A DNA stretch of 7,435 nucleotides. Source: Candidatus Omnitrophota bacterium. GTDB taxonomy: Bacteria > Omnitrophota > Gorgyraeia > B26-G9. Both the position numbers and the translations under genes were made by a program. Positions within the stretch are counted from its first letter, which is position 1. Every line of letters begins with the position of its first letter. The notes under the pieces are model-generated. The model had not been told where the DNA came from and made no database searches. It saw nothing but the letters and a program-made list of their open reading frames with translations. This document shows positions 1-5,572 of this stretch, in pieces. The DNA lies in assembly GCA_003645745.1 (NCBI GenBank), contig QNCH01000075.1:1-7435 (forward strand), in the 5' to 3' direction.

Positions 1-94
1 GGCGCAGCTTGCTGCGTTGAGGATTTGCGAATGAAGAACGTTTCAAGATGCAGTGCAGGGGAATGTCATAAAATTACAAACCAATTACGTTTGA
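1..94. repeat. Half of a palindromic interspersed repeat (copy A), cut by the left edge
   Basis: This stretch is the reverse complement of the left arm of the complete element at 6620-6790, with about 12 differences over 94 positions including one indel. Shared landmarks are the terminus TCAAACgTAATTGGTTTGTAA, then TTATGACATTCCCCTGCAC, then TTGAAACGTT and CATTCGCAAA. Bases 3-16 form the small hairpin CGCAG-CTTG-CTGCG that matches the element's centre, so the other arm should lie just left of the window. The terminus is followed by GTATA and then the CCA end of the tRNA-Ser gene at 103. No coding potential is seen. The view that it is a MITE-like or REP-like mobile repeat is inference from copy number and symmetry. 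Confidence 0.8.
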
Positions 95-102
95 GTATAA
101 AC

Positions 103-192
103 TGGCGGAGAGTAGAGGATTCGAACCCCTGGTAGCTTTGCAGCCACAGCGGTTTTCGAAACCGCCGCATTCATCCACTCTGCCAACTCTCC
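103..192 (-). tRNA. tRNA-Ser (anticodon CGA)
   Basis: Read on the minus strand, the 7-base acceptor arm GGAGAGT pairs with ACTCTCC, followed by discriminator G and an encoded CCA. The anticodon stem GCGGT/ACCGC closes the seven-base loop TTCGAAA, giving anticodon CGA (codon UCG). A T arm with GGTTCGAATCC and a long variable arm (TGTGGCTGCAAAGCTACC region) are present, as expected of the class II tRNA-Ser; total length is 90 nt with CCA. It lies 45 bases downstream of the exonuclease stop and could be co-transcribed with it or have its own promoter; no clear promoter or terminator is visible. A repeat element begins within about ten bases of its 3' end. Confidence 0.97.
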
Positions 193-237
193 AAATTTTT
201 TACAGGCAATACCCCAGGTTATTCCAGACTATCTGAT

Positions 238-927
238 TTAAGCATATCTTCCTGATTTACACTTAATATATTTTTTCCAGATCAAATACAGCTGTTTTGT
301 TGCCCAAACATCACGCATACAGTAACGAGCGATGTCTTTAGCTTTACCTGCTTTATAGAATTTGGTTACATCTGCCCCGCAAATACCTTCTTGCTTTGGG
401 CTTTCAATGCCTAAAGCCTGTGTCCACATATGCAGGCTAAACCCGCGCCGCATTGCGCCATAAAAAGATAACTGATCAAATAAATCAATATGCAAATCAG
501 CGTTATAACGGTAAGGCACTAAATTTTTTATTGTTTTTACCTTGTTAATCCCTGAACGCAGCATAATAAACGGGCAGTCAAAGCCTCTGCCGTTAAACGT
601 GACGAATTTATCGTATTTAACAATTTTTTGCCAAAAATTTTCCAGAATTTCTTTTTCACTGCAGCGTACATACTCAATATTAGATTCTTTAAAATTACCG
701 CAATTAGCAATTGAATCCTGAAAATAAACTATTCCTGAGTCAGTGTTTGCCTCAACCATTGCAATAGTCACAATCTGCGCTGTAACAGGATAAAGCCCCA
801 GGCTATTTTTAACATCTTCTACCTGCTGATCATCTTTAGCGTTTTTAAGCAAAGTTTCTTTGCTTATTTTATCCAGAGCTTCAAAATCCATACCTACAGT
901 CTCAATATCAAATATTATTTCAGACAT
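238..927 (-). CDS. Stand-alone DEDDy 3'-5' exonuclease (PolB-like exonuclease domain family)
   Basis: A 229-residue protein beginning MSEIIFDIETVG. All three exonuclease motifs of the RNase H-like DEDD superfamily are visible: ExoI FDIET with D7 and E9; ExoII TFNGRGFDCPF with N112 and D117; ExoIII ARYCMRD with Y202 and D206, so the Y-x3-D (DEDDy) subtype. The whole chain resembles the family annotated as predicted 3'-5' exonuclease related to the exonuclease domain of PolB, which occurs without a polymerase domain; no polymerase or helicase part is attached here. It should hydrolyse nucleotides from DNA or RNA 3' ends with two metal ions; the real substrate is unknown. A longer reading frame begins at 963, but the ribosome binding site AAAGGCGG at 931-938 sits just before the ATG at 927, and the first motif follows at once, so I chose this start. 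No signal peptide or membrane segment; likely cytoplasmic. Confidence 0.85.
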   Translation of the reverse strand: MSEIIFDIETVGMDFEALDKISKETLLKNAKDDQQVEDVKNSLGLYPVTAQIVTIAMVEANTDSGIVYFQDSIANCGNFKESNIEYVRCSEKEILENFWQKIVKYDKFVTFNGRGFDCPFIMLRSGINKVKTIKNLVPYRYNADLHIDLFDQLSFYGAMRRGFSLHMWTQALGIESPKQEGICGADVTKFYKAGKAKDIARYCMRDVWATKQLYLIWKKYIKCKSGRYA

Positions 928-930
928 ATT

Positions 931-940
931 CCGCCTTTCT
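931..940 (-). promoter_or_regulatory. Ribosome binding site fixing the exonuclease start
   Basis: On the minus strand AGAAAGGCGG is followed by AAT and then ATG at 927-925. It lies inside the upstream extension of the longer reading frame, which would add twelve residues (MSWCLVFKERRN) with no similarity to the family. This argues for the internal ATG. Confidence 0.7.
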
Positions 941-984
941 TTAAACACAAGACACCAACTCACAAATTAAATTTCCACAATCTT

Positions 985-1455
985 TTAGCGTGACTCTATT
1001 TTTAAATCACCAGGTTTTAAATCAATAATCTCTTCAACCTGCATTTTTATAACATACTCAGGTTCTGAAAAATGCACATCAAGATGACGCGCAATTTTTT
1101 CTTCCTTCATATTCTTAATTACCCGTGAAGAGATCATTTTAATCACTTTATTTTCCCAATATTCGATTACATCTTCAGGCATTAATTTTTTTTTAATTAC
1201 TTCTGCTTTGCCCTGCAAAGTATATCCGGCAAATACATATTCATCAAAAGCATTAACGCTAATAATAGAATTTTTCGTCAAATTATTAAACGTATTCCTG
1301 AGATAAAGGTCCACAAGATAAATTTCTCCTTCAGGTTTTATAATTGAAATTCCTTTTGCTGAACAATGAATTCTTTTTTGCTCATCCATTGTAGATACAA
1401 TCACAAAACCCTGTTTTTCTAAAAAACTGATAATCTCTGCGTCAATTTTTTTCAT
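985..1455 (-). CDS. Pyridoxamine 5'-phosphate oxidase family protein (FMN-binding split barrel)
   Basis: A 156-residue protein. The first half has the pattern of the PNPOx-like split beta-barrel: an N-terminal helix (FLEKQGFVIVST, 11-22), strand pair with CSAKGISII (31-39), EIYLVDLY-LRNTFNNLTKNSIISVNAF (44-70) and GYTLQGKAEVI (77-87). The RNT-x-NNL-x-KNS section corresponds to the phosphate-contacting part of flavin-binding relatives. True PdxH is longer (about 210 residues) and has a C-terminal dimer segment that is not evident here, so this is a small flavin or F420-type redox or binding protein of unknown substrate rather than the vitamin B6 enzyme. The start has a strong AAAGGAGAT five bases upstream. 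It lies 25 bases after alr and 57 before the exonuclease, so the three may form one transcript; the adjacency gives no clear functional clue. Confidence 0.82.
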   Translation of the reverse strand: MKKIDAEIISFLEKQGFVIVSTMDEQKRIHCSAKGISIIKPEGEIYLVDLYLRNTFNNLTKNSIISVNAFDEYVFAGYTLQGKAEVIKKKLMPEDVIEYWENKVIKMISSRVIKNMKEEKIARHLDVHFSEPEYVIKMQVEEIIDLKPGDLKIESR

Positions 1456-1480
1456 TTTTTAATCTCCTTTATTTAATTTT

Positions 1481-2620
1481 TTAAAGTAACAATGTATCAG
1501 TGTTGCGGATAAATTTTCTTGGTACACGCGCGGAAATCCCGCAAATAATTTCATAAGTAATTGTAGCACAAATATCTGCTAATTCCTCTACAGTTATAGT
1601 CTTATCTTTATCTACTCCAATTAAGGTAACTTGATCTCCTAAACAGACATCTGGTATATGCCCAACATCAATCATTGTCTGGCCCATACAAACATTGCCC
1701 ACAACCTGGGCGAACTCACCTTTTACTAAAACTCTTGCTTTATTAGAAAGCCCTCTTCTATAACCATCTGCATACCCAACTGCAAGTGTAGCAATTTTTG
1801 TCTTTTTTTTTGTGGTAAAAGTTCCAGAGTAACTAATCGTTCTACCCGCAGGGACATCTTTTAAATAAACAATTTTAGTTTTAAAACTTAAAACAGGCTT
1901 TAATTGCAAATCAAAGCCAATAAATTTTTTTGCACAAGGATATATGCCATAAAGCATAATTCCAGGCCGCACTAGATTAAAAAATCCTTTTTTAAACCTG
2001 CAAACAGCAGTGCTATTTGCAATATGAAAGAACTGAATATTTATTTTATTTTTTTTTATCTTAACAATTAAATCCTGAAAAATACTAATTTGCTTTTGGG
2101 TAAATTCAAAATCACTGCCTGAGCTGGGCAGATGTGTATAAATACCTTTAACTTGCACTTTTTCAAGTTCTATAACTTTTGACACAAAATCCAACGCATT
2201 ATTGTGCCATACTCCTAAACGCCCCATACCAGTGTCAATTTTTAAATGTAGCTTTGCTTTATTTTCAGCGCTGCATAATTTATTTAAAATTTCTGCGCTT
2301 CTGTAATCAGGCACAGTTATTTCCGCGTTTAGATTTAAGGCTAAACGCATTTCCTGCTCAGAAAGCAAAGAGCCTAAAATTAAAATTTTAGCGCTGATAT
2401 TTGCTTCGCGCAGATCTGCCGCTTCATTAACACTGGACACACCGAAATAATCAACTCCGCATTGTTCTAATCTTTGGCATACTTCCCGCATACTGTGCCC
2501 GTAAGCATTTGCTTTTACAGCAGCAAGTATTCCTACACGTTCTCCCACTATATTTTTCACCTGCTGAAAATTAAAAGCTAAATTATCTAAATTTATCTCT
2601 ACCCATGTAGGACGATACAT
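1481..2620 (-). CDS. alr: Alanine racemase
   Basis: A 379-residue protein of normal family length. It interconverts L- and D-alanine with pyridoxal phosphate, supplying D-Ala for peptidoglycan in the cytoplasm. The PLP-binding AVKANAYGH motif places the Schiff-base lysine at K36; the usual second Gly after His is Ser here. Other landmarks of the TIM-barrel part are KIDTGMGRLG (127-136), YTHLPSSGSD (161-170) and VRPGIMLYG (217-225). The C-terminal beta domain carries TISYSGTF with the second catalytic base Y264, AVGYADGYRRGL (280-291), GNVCMGQTMIDVG (308-320) and YEIICGISARVPR (356-368). The upstream ribosome site is weak (TTAGG about eight bases from ATG). It follows tsaB after 267 bases of repeat-filled DNA, so it may have its own promoter. 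The identification is secure; whether it serves as the biosynthetic or a catabolic racemase cannot be told. Confidence 0.97.
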   Translation of the reverse strand: MYRPTWVEINLDNLAFNFQQVKNIVGERVGILAAVKANAYGHSMREVCQRLEQCGVDYFGVSSVNEAADLREANISAKILILGSLLSEQEMRLALNLNAEITVPDYRSAEILNKLCSAENKAKLHLKIDTGMGRLGVWHNNALDFVSKVIELEKVQVKGIYTHLPSSGSDFEFTQKQISIFQDLIVKIKKNKINIQFFHIANSTAVCRFKKGFFNLVRPGIMLYGIYPCAKKFIGFDLQLKPVLSFKTKIVYLKDVPAGRTISYSGTFTTKKKTKIATLAVGYADGYRRGLSNKARVLVKGEFAQVVGNVCMGQTMIDVGHIPDVCLGDQVTLIGVDKDKTITVEELADICATITYEIICGISARVPRKFIRNTDTLLL

Positions 2621-2649
2621 ATTTAAAACCTAATTTTAAAAAAATCAGT

Positions 2650-2681
2650 AGTCAGGAGGCAGAATAAAAAACAAATAAGCT
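2650..2681. repeat. 32-base interspersed repeat, copy 1
   Basis: The stretch from AGTCAG to ACAAATAAGCT matches 5354-5385 at 27 of 32 positions without gaps, in the same orientation. Both copies lie on the same side of the 49-base hairpin repeats and both lie a short way upstream of a gene start (alr here, thiL there). It contains a CAGAA-type short motif. Function unknown. Confidence 0.65.
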
Positions 2682-2722
2682 GATGAGATAAATTATTATT
2701 CAATTTATTTCTGCTATCAATG

Positions 2723-2767
2723 TTATACTCAAACGTAATAGATTTGCAATTTTATGACGTACCCCCT
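2723..2767. repeat. Terminal fragment of the palindromic repeat (copy B)
   Basis: TTATACTCAAACGTAAT, then TTTGcAATTTTATGAC and a C-run, match the outer end of copy A (reverse complement of 1-100) and of the complete copy at 6620-6790. The match fades after the C-run at about 2767, and no second arm is seen, so this is a solo end or a decayed copy. It sits between the 32-base repeat and the 49-base hairpin in the gap between tsaB and alr. Confidence 0.65.
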
Positions 2768-2813
2768 ACTCCTTTTGTCATCATTCCCCTTTTTTTATCA
2801 TTTTATCTGTATC

Positions 2814-2862
2814 GGACAGGTCACGCCTGTCTGCGTGCGGCATGCACAGTCAGGACCTGTCC
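2814..2862. repeat. 49-base hairpin repeat, copy 1
   Basis: The ends GGACAGGTC and GACCTGTCC are perfect 9-base inverted repeats, and inner pairs such as GTGC/GCAC and CTG/CAG extend the stem. The element matches 5412-5460 at 46 of 49 positions. It is followed on the plus strand by ATACTGATTTTTTT, and on the minus (coding) strand by no T-run, so it is not a canonical terminator for tsaB. It is GC-rich against AT-rich surroundings. REP-like or MITE-like repeat is the likely class. Confidence 0.8.
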
Positions 2863-2875
2863 ATACTGATTTTTT

Positions 2876-2892
2876 TACCCACACATTTTATT
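2876..2892. repeat. Conserved 17-base tag, copy 1, overlapping the tsaB stop
   Basis: TACCCACAcATTTTATT differs at one base from 5539-5555. Both lie beyond the hairpin repeats on the side facing the end of the upstream gene. Here the last bases include the tsaB stop codon (2888-2890) and part of its final Gln codon. Confidence 0.5.
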
Positions 2893-3586
2893 GATGAGGC
2901 AAAAGTCTCATGGTACAACTCTCAGAGTATAAATATAAAGCTGATAATTCCTTTGCAGAGAAAAATTTTCTCTTTTGATAATAATCATAACTCAATTTTG
3001 CTAAATTAGCTGTATTAGGATACCACAATTTTTGCGGCGCGAACATCGCATTAATATTCTTATATTTTTTTATCTGTTGAGCGTAAAGATTTAATCCATC
3101 ACCAGTAAAAATAACTTTTCCTTTTAAATCTTTTAATACTTGTTCAACAGGACATAAAAAATAATCAGTTATTCTACTTAAACTTTTTGTTTTATACGCA
3201 TACAAAGCGCTATAAACCTGCCCTCTTTTTGCATCAATTAAAGGGCAAACAAAAGCAAACTGATTTTTTACACAAAACGCAAGCGCTTCTAAACTGGAAA
3301 ATGCTATAATCGGTTTGTCTACAGCCATACTTAACCCTTTTACACTTGCCAGTCCAATCCGCAAACCAGTAAAAGAACCAGGCCCAATATTAACTGACAG
3401 GTAGTCTATATCATTAAGACAAAGCCCTGCTTTATTCAGTAATATTTCCACCGTTGGAATTAAAAGCCGGCAATGCTGCCTTGCCTGAACACGTTTGTAC
3501 CTGCTTAAAATAATACCATTCTTCGCAATAACCACTATTAAAAATTTAGAATGAGTGTCTATTGTTAAAATATATGTATTATCCAT
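2888..3586 (-). CDS. tsaB: tRNA threonylcarbamoyladenosine biosynthesis protein TsaB
   Basis: A 232-residue ASKHA-fold protein, of normal TsaB length. TsaB is the non-catalytic partner that dimerises with TsaD and, with TsaE, transfers the threonylcarbamoyl group from TsaC product to A37 of ANN-decoding tRNAs. Seen here are the N-terminal strand YILTIDTHSKFLIVVI (5-20), the hallmark NIGPGSFTGLRIGLASVKGLS (66-86), and IDAKRGQVYSALY (117-129), the variant of the usual DAR-GEVY motif. The C-terminus SALYLYSES fits the family's final region. Translation starts at ATG 3586 with only a weak GAAAAG close to it. Its partner gene tsaE lies 268 bases upstream, an unusually wide gap that is filled by repeats. 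The stop codon falls in a conserved repeat tag. TsaC and TsaD are not in the window. Confidence 0.95.
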   Translation of the reverse strand: MDNTYILTIDTHSKFLIVVIAKNGIILSRYKRVQARQHCRLLIPTVEILLNKAGLCLNDIDYLSVNIGPGSFTGLRIGLASVKGLSMAVDKPIIAFSSLEALAFCVKNQFAFVCPLIDAKRGQVYSALYAYKTKSLSRITDYFLCPVEQVLKDLKGKVIFTGDGLNLYAQQIKKYKNINAMFAPQKLWYPNTANLAKLSYDYYQKRKFFSAKELSALYLYSESCTMRLLPHQ

Positions 3587-3629
3587 CTTTTCATAATAAT
3601 TAAGTTAAAAAATGTCACCAGTCAACGTT

Positions 3630-3720
3630 AATTTACAATTTGAAATGAATGATTAAATTTCTTAATTCTAATTGAAGATTAAACCATTTTAAATTCAATT
3701 CAAATTTCAAACTGTAAATT
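3630..3720. repeat. AT-rich long inverted repeat between tsaE and tsaB
   Basis: AATTTACAATTTGAAAT at 3630-3646 and ATTTCAAACTGTAAATT at 3704-3720 are inverted repeats with 16 of 17 positions matching. Weaker pairing continues inward (GAAT...TTTAA against TTAAA...ATTC). The 57-base interior has no reading frame. It may be a decayed palindromic element; no other copy occurs in this window. Confidence 0.65.
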
Positions 3721-3773
3721 TTCCCCTTATTTCGCAATACTCACCAGGGGTTTCACCACGATCACAAGGTTAC

Positions 3774-3811
3774 AGAGTTACAACCTAACGCAGCTTCTTT
3801 TTTGTAACTCT
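3774..3811. repeat. Stem-loop with 10-base perfect arms
   Basis: AGAGTTACAA at 3774-3783 and TTGTAACTCT at 3802-3811 pair perfectly around an 18-base loop. It lies 44 bases past the tsaE stop (3855). On the minus strand the stem is followed by GTAACCTTGTG, without a T-run, so a simple intrinsic terminator is not supported. The nearby GTTACA and GTTACAA words look repeat-derived. Confidence 0.55.
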
Positions 3812-3854
3812 CTAAAATTAAACAACTTAAAAAGGAAATTCCTTATAGATTAAA

Positions 3855-4346
3855 TTAGATTCCCCTCATTTTTTTCTCAACCTGACAAACTATGTTTTGA
3901 AATAATCTGCCTTTTGCAGATAGTCTAAATATACGTTTATTGATAGATTTAAAACGAATATTTACCTGCAAATACTCCTCTGGCAAAAAAAAATTAGCTT
4001 TTTCTGCCCACTCAATGACTAATACCCCGTTACGCTTAAAATAATCATCAATTTCTAAGTATGCTATATGCTGGTTATGATCAATGCGATATAAATCAAA
4101 ATGAAACAACGGCAGTTTTTTCCCGTTATATTCTTTGATCAGCATATAAGAAGGGCTGTTTACATTATCAGAATTTATGCCTAATCCTGCAGCAATTCCT
4201 TTCACTAAAGTTGTTTTGCCTGTACCAAGCTGTCCTGACAGGCAAATTACTGTGTTAGGTTTTAAAAATCGCGCGATTACTCTGCCTAAAGATAGAGTAT
4301 GCTCCGCTGAATCTGTAGTAATCACAAAACTCAAGGGGTTAGACAT
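3855..4346 (-). CDS. tsaE: tRNA threonylcarbamoyladenosine biosynthesis ATPase TsaE
   Basis: A 163-residue P-loop ATPase of the TsaE (YjeE/YdiB) family. It binds the TsaB-TsaD complex and its ATP hydrolysis resets it during t6A37 formation. The Walker A motif is SGQLGTGKTT (37-46) with K44 and T45. It is followed by the switch-like NSPSYMLIKEY (63-73), HFDLYRID (82-89) with the conserved acidic D84, and VLVIEWAEKA (108-117) whose E112-W113 are typical. Length fits the family (about 150-160). It begins 12 bases after the thiL stop with no good ribosome site, so translational coupling to thiL is likely. The thiL-tsaE-tsaB order is well known in Bacillus-type genomes, where rimI and tsaD follow; here they do not. 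Confidence 0.96.
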   Translation of the reverse strand: MSNPLSFVITTDSAEHTLSLGRVIARFLKPNTVICLSGQLGTGKTTLVKGIAAGLGINSDNVNSPSYMLIKEYNGKKLPLFHFDLYRIDHNQHIAYLEIDDYFKRNGVLVIEWAEKANFFLPEEYLQVNIRFKSINKRIFRLSAKGRLFQNIVCQVEKKMRGI

Positions 4347-4358
4347 ATTAAATTTTTA

Positions 4359-5267
4359 CTAAAAATGATTGTATCCATAAATTTTATTTTTTTTAGGTAT
4401 TCCTTTTTTATTTTTTATTTTTAATCCAAATTTCTGCGGCATAATCCTGCCAATACAGGATAAACGCACCTGCCGTTTAAACGGCCACTTAGAAATTAAC
4501 TGCTGAGAATATTTTTCAGGCAAAGTAAACAACAACTCAAACTCTTCCCCTGTATAATAAGCATCATTTAAAAAACAATTTTTAGACAAAGGAATTTTAC
4601 TCTCTTCTAAAAGAGCGCCAACTTTGCTTGCCTTTAAAATATGATTAAGGTCACAGATTAAGCCGTCGGAAACATCAATCATCGCGTTAAGTTTAAAATT
4701 TCTTGTTAAAAAATTCGCTTCTTCTACTCTTGGGGTAAAATGTAAATGCTTTGTTTTCTGAGAGTTTCCTAAACTGCCTGTAACAAAAATACAATCACCA
4801 TATTTAGCCCCGCTGCGCAAAATAACATTTTGTTGTTTAGCTGTGCCGCAAACAAAAACATCAATAATTATTTTTTCTGAACAGACTGTATCTCCGCCAA
4901 TAATTTCAACATTAAAAAATTTTGCTGTTTTCAAAATTCCGCGAAAAATATTCTTTGCAAATAAAAAATTTAATTTTTTAGGCAATCCCAATGTAATTAA
5001 AGCATATTTTGGCGTTGCTCCCATAGCAGCAATATCACTAAGCGAGCATGAAATTGCTTTATGGCCTATAGAACAAGCGCGTTGAGTGCGTAAAAAATGC
5101 ACACCTTCTACGAGCATATCAGCAGTAAAAAGCATCACATAATCAGCATTAATACTAACTACCGCGGCATCATCGCCAATACCTTTTAGAGCTGTCCCTT
5201 TACCTTCTATCTGGCGCGCTATATACCTAATAAATTCTAATTCTCCTACATCTTTTAATAGTTTCAA
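4359..5267 (-). CDS. thiL: Thiamine-monophosphate kinase
   Basis: A 302-residue protein, slightly short for ThiL (commonly 310-330). ThiL phosphorylates thiamine monophosphate to thiamine diphosphate with ATP in the cytoplasm, the last step of the pathway. It shows the PurM/ThiL superfamily pattern: GIGDDAAVV (29-37) with metal ligands D32 and D33, TADMLVEGVHF (48-58), AISCSLSDIAAMGA (71-84), IIGGDTV (122-128), FVTGSLGNS (161-169), MIDVSDGLICDL (196-207) and GEEFELLFTLP (240-250), ending in a GYNHF tail like the family's G-x-x-HF. The start is TTG at 5267: an in-frame TGA lies just five codons upstream and the encoded MKLLKDVGELEFI fits the family N-terminus. Only a weak AAAGAA precedes it. 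It is followed directly by tsaE and preceded by repeat DNA, so a promoter probably lies in 5268-5572. Confidence 0.96.
   Translation of the reverse strand: MKLLKDVGELEFIRYIARQIEGKGTALKGIGDDAAVVSINADYVMLFTADMLVEGVHFLRTQRACSIGHKAISCSLSDIAAMGATPKYALITLGLPKKLNFLFAKNIFRGILKTAKFFNVEIIGGDTVCSEKIIIDVFVCGTAKQQNVILRSGAKYGDCIFVTGSLGNSQKTKHLHFTPRVEEANFLTRNFKLNAMIDVSDGLICDLNHILKASKVGALLEESKIPLSKNCFLNDAYYTGEEFELLFTLPEKYSQQLISKWPFKRQVRLSCIGRIMPQKFGLKIKNKKGIPKKNKIYGYNHF
5265..5267 (-). promoter_or_regulatory. TTG start codon of thiL
   Basis: Upstream in frame the minus strand reads TGA AAG AAC CAT ATT TTG, so no ATG or GTG is available between the stop and the conserved N-terminus. TTG is therefore the only usual start. 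A poor start codon with a poor ribosome site suggests low translation of thiL and of the coupled tsaE. Confidence 0.75.
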
Positions 5268-5353
5268 AATATGGTTCTTTCACAGAATCTATGGGTATTT
5301 TTTGGTTTTTTACCCTTCCATTCGTCTTTCTCTTGTTTCAAAAAGAATCCAGA

Positions 5354-5385
5354 AGTCAGAATTCAGAATAGAAGACAAATAAGCT
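5354..5385. repeat. 32-base interspersed repeat, copy 2
   Basis: Matches 2650-2681 at 27 of 32 positions, same orientation. Its neighbourhood carries overlapping AGAAGTCAGAATTCAGAAT words, a short CAGAA-type direct repeat. It lies 86 bases upstream of thiL. Confidence 0.65.
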
Positions 5386-5411
5386 TTCCTTTTTCCCATA
5401 CTGAATTTAAC

Positions 5412-5460
5412 GGACAGGTCACGCCTGTCTGCGTGCGTCACGCACAGGCAGGACCTGTCC
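5412..5460. repeat. 49-base hairpin repeat, copy 2
   Basis: Same length as 2814-2862 and identical at 46 of 49 positions. Outer arms GGACAGGTC/GACCTGTCC are perfect, extended by flanking C/G to ten bases. Two of the three differences (GTGCGTCACGCAC against GTGCGGCATGCAC, and GGCAGG against GTCAGG) improve inner pairing in this copy, so it is the better-folded version. Confidence 0.82.
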
Positions 5461-5505
5461 GTACAGGTTTGACTTCTAATTCCTTTCGTTATAATATTTT
5501 ATATC

Positions 5506-5525
5506 GGACAAGTCGTGACTTGTCC
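5506..5525. repeat. 20-base palindrome related to the 49-base hairpin
   Basis: GGACAAGTC-GT-GACTTGTCC has perfect 9-base arms and a two-base centre. The arms equal those of the 49-base element with G-to-A and matching C-to-T changes on the two sides, so pairing is kept although the sequence changed. It is preceded by TATC, as the hairpin at 2814 is (GTATC), and followed by CTACATTTTTT. Confidence 0.75.
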
Positions 5526-5538
5526 CTACATTTTTTGT

Positions 5539-5555
5539 TACCCACAGATTTTATT
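5539..5555. repeat. Conserved 17-base tag, copy 2
   Basis: TACCCACAgATTTTATT differs at one base from 2876-2892. It lies 17 bases past the diguanylate cyclase stop on the coding strand. Confidence 0.5.
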
Positions 5556-5572
5556 AACAAAACCAAAATATT

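Larger units (their letters stand above)
5268..5572. other. Non-coding gap of 305 bases, repeat-filled
   Basis: Between the diguanylate cyclase stop and the thiL start. It holds the 32-base repeat (5354-5385), the 49-base hairpin (5412-5460), a 20-base palindrome (5506-5525) and the 17-base tag (5539-5555). The remaining 5268-5353 includes T-rich runs and a small GGGTA/TACCC inverted repeat at 5293-5315, 26 bases before thiL. A plus-strand reading frame crosses the region (5271-5594), but it is made of repeat sequence and has no family features. I could not identify a convincing thiL promoter or a riboswitch. Confidence 0.75.

Noticed and set aside
927..963. Longer exonuclease start at 963
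   Set aside because: The extension MSWCLVFKERRN would be translated from the ribosome binding site of the internal ATG, and family proteins begin close to the first motif.
2179..2391. Plus-strand reading frame inside alr
   Set aside because: Antisense shadow of a secure gene, with no ribosome site or family features. The same holds for 4177-4362, 4843-5085 and 6990-7190.
2814..2862. 49-base hairpin as a rho-independent terminator of tsaB
   Set aside because: On the coding strand no T-run follows the stem. The T-run is on the plus strand, where there is no gene to terminate. Its near-identical copy at 5412-5460 fits a dispersed repeat better.
5268..5572. TPP riboswitch upstream of thiL
   Set aside because: I found no CUGAGA-type or other conserved TPP core in the gap, and the folded parts are shared with the unrelated alr gap.
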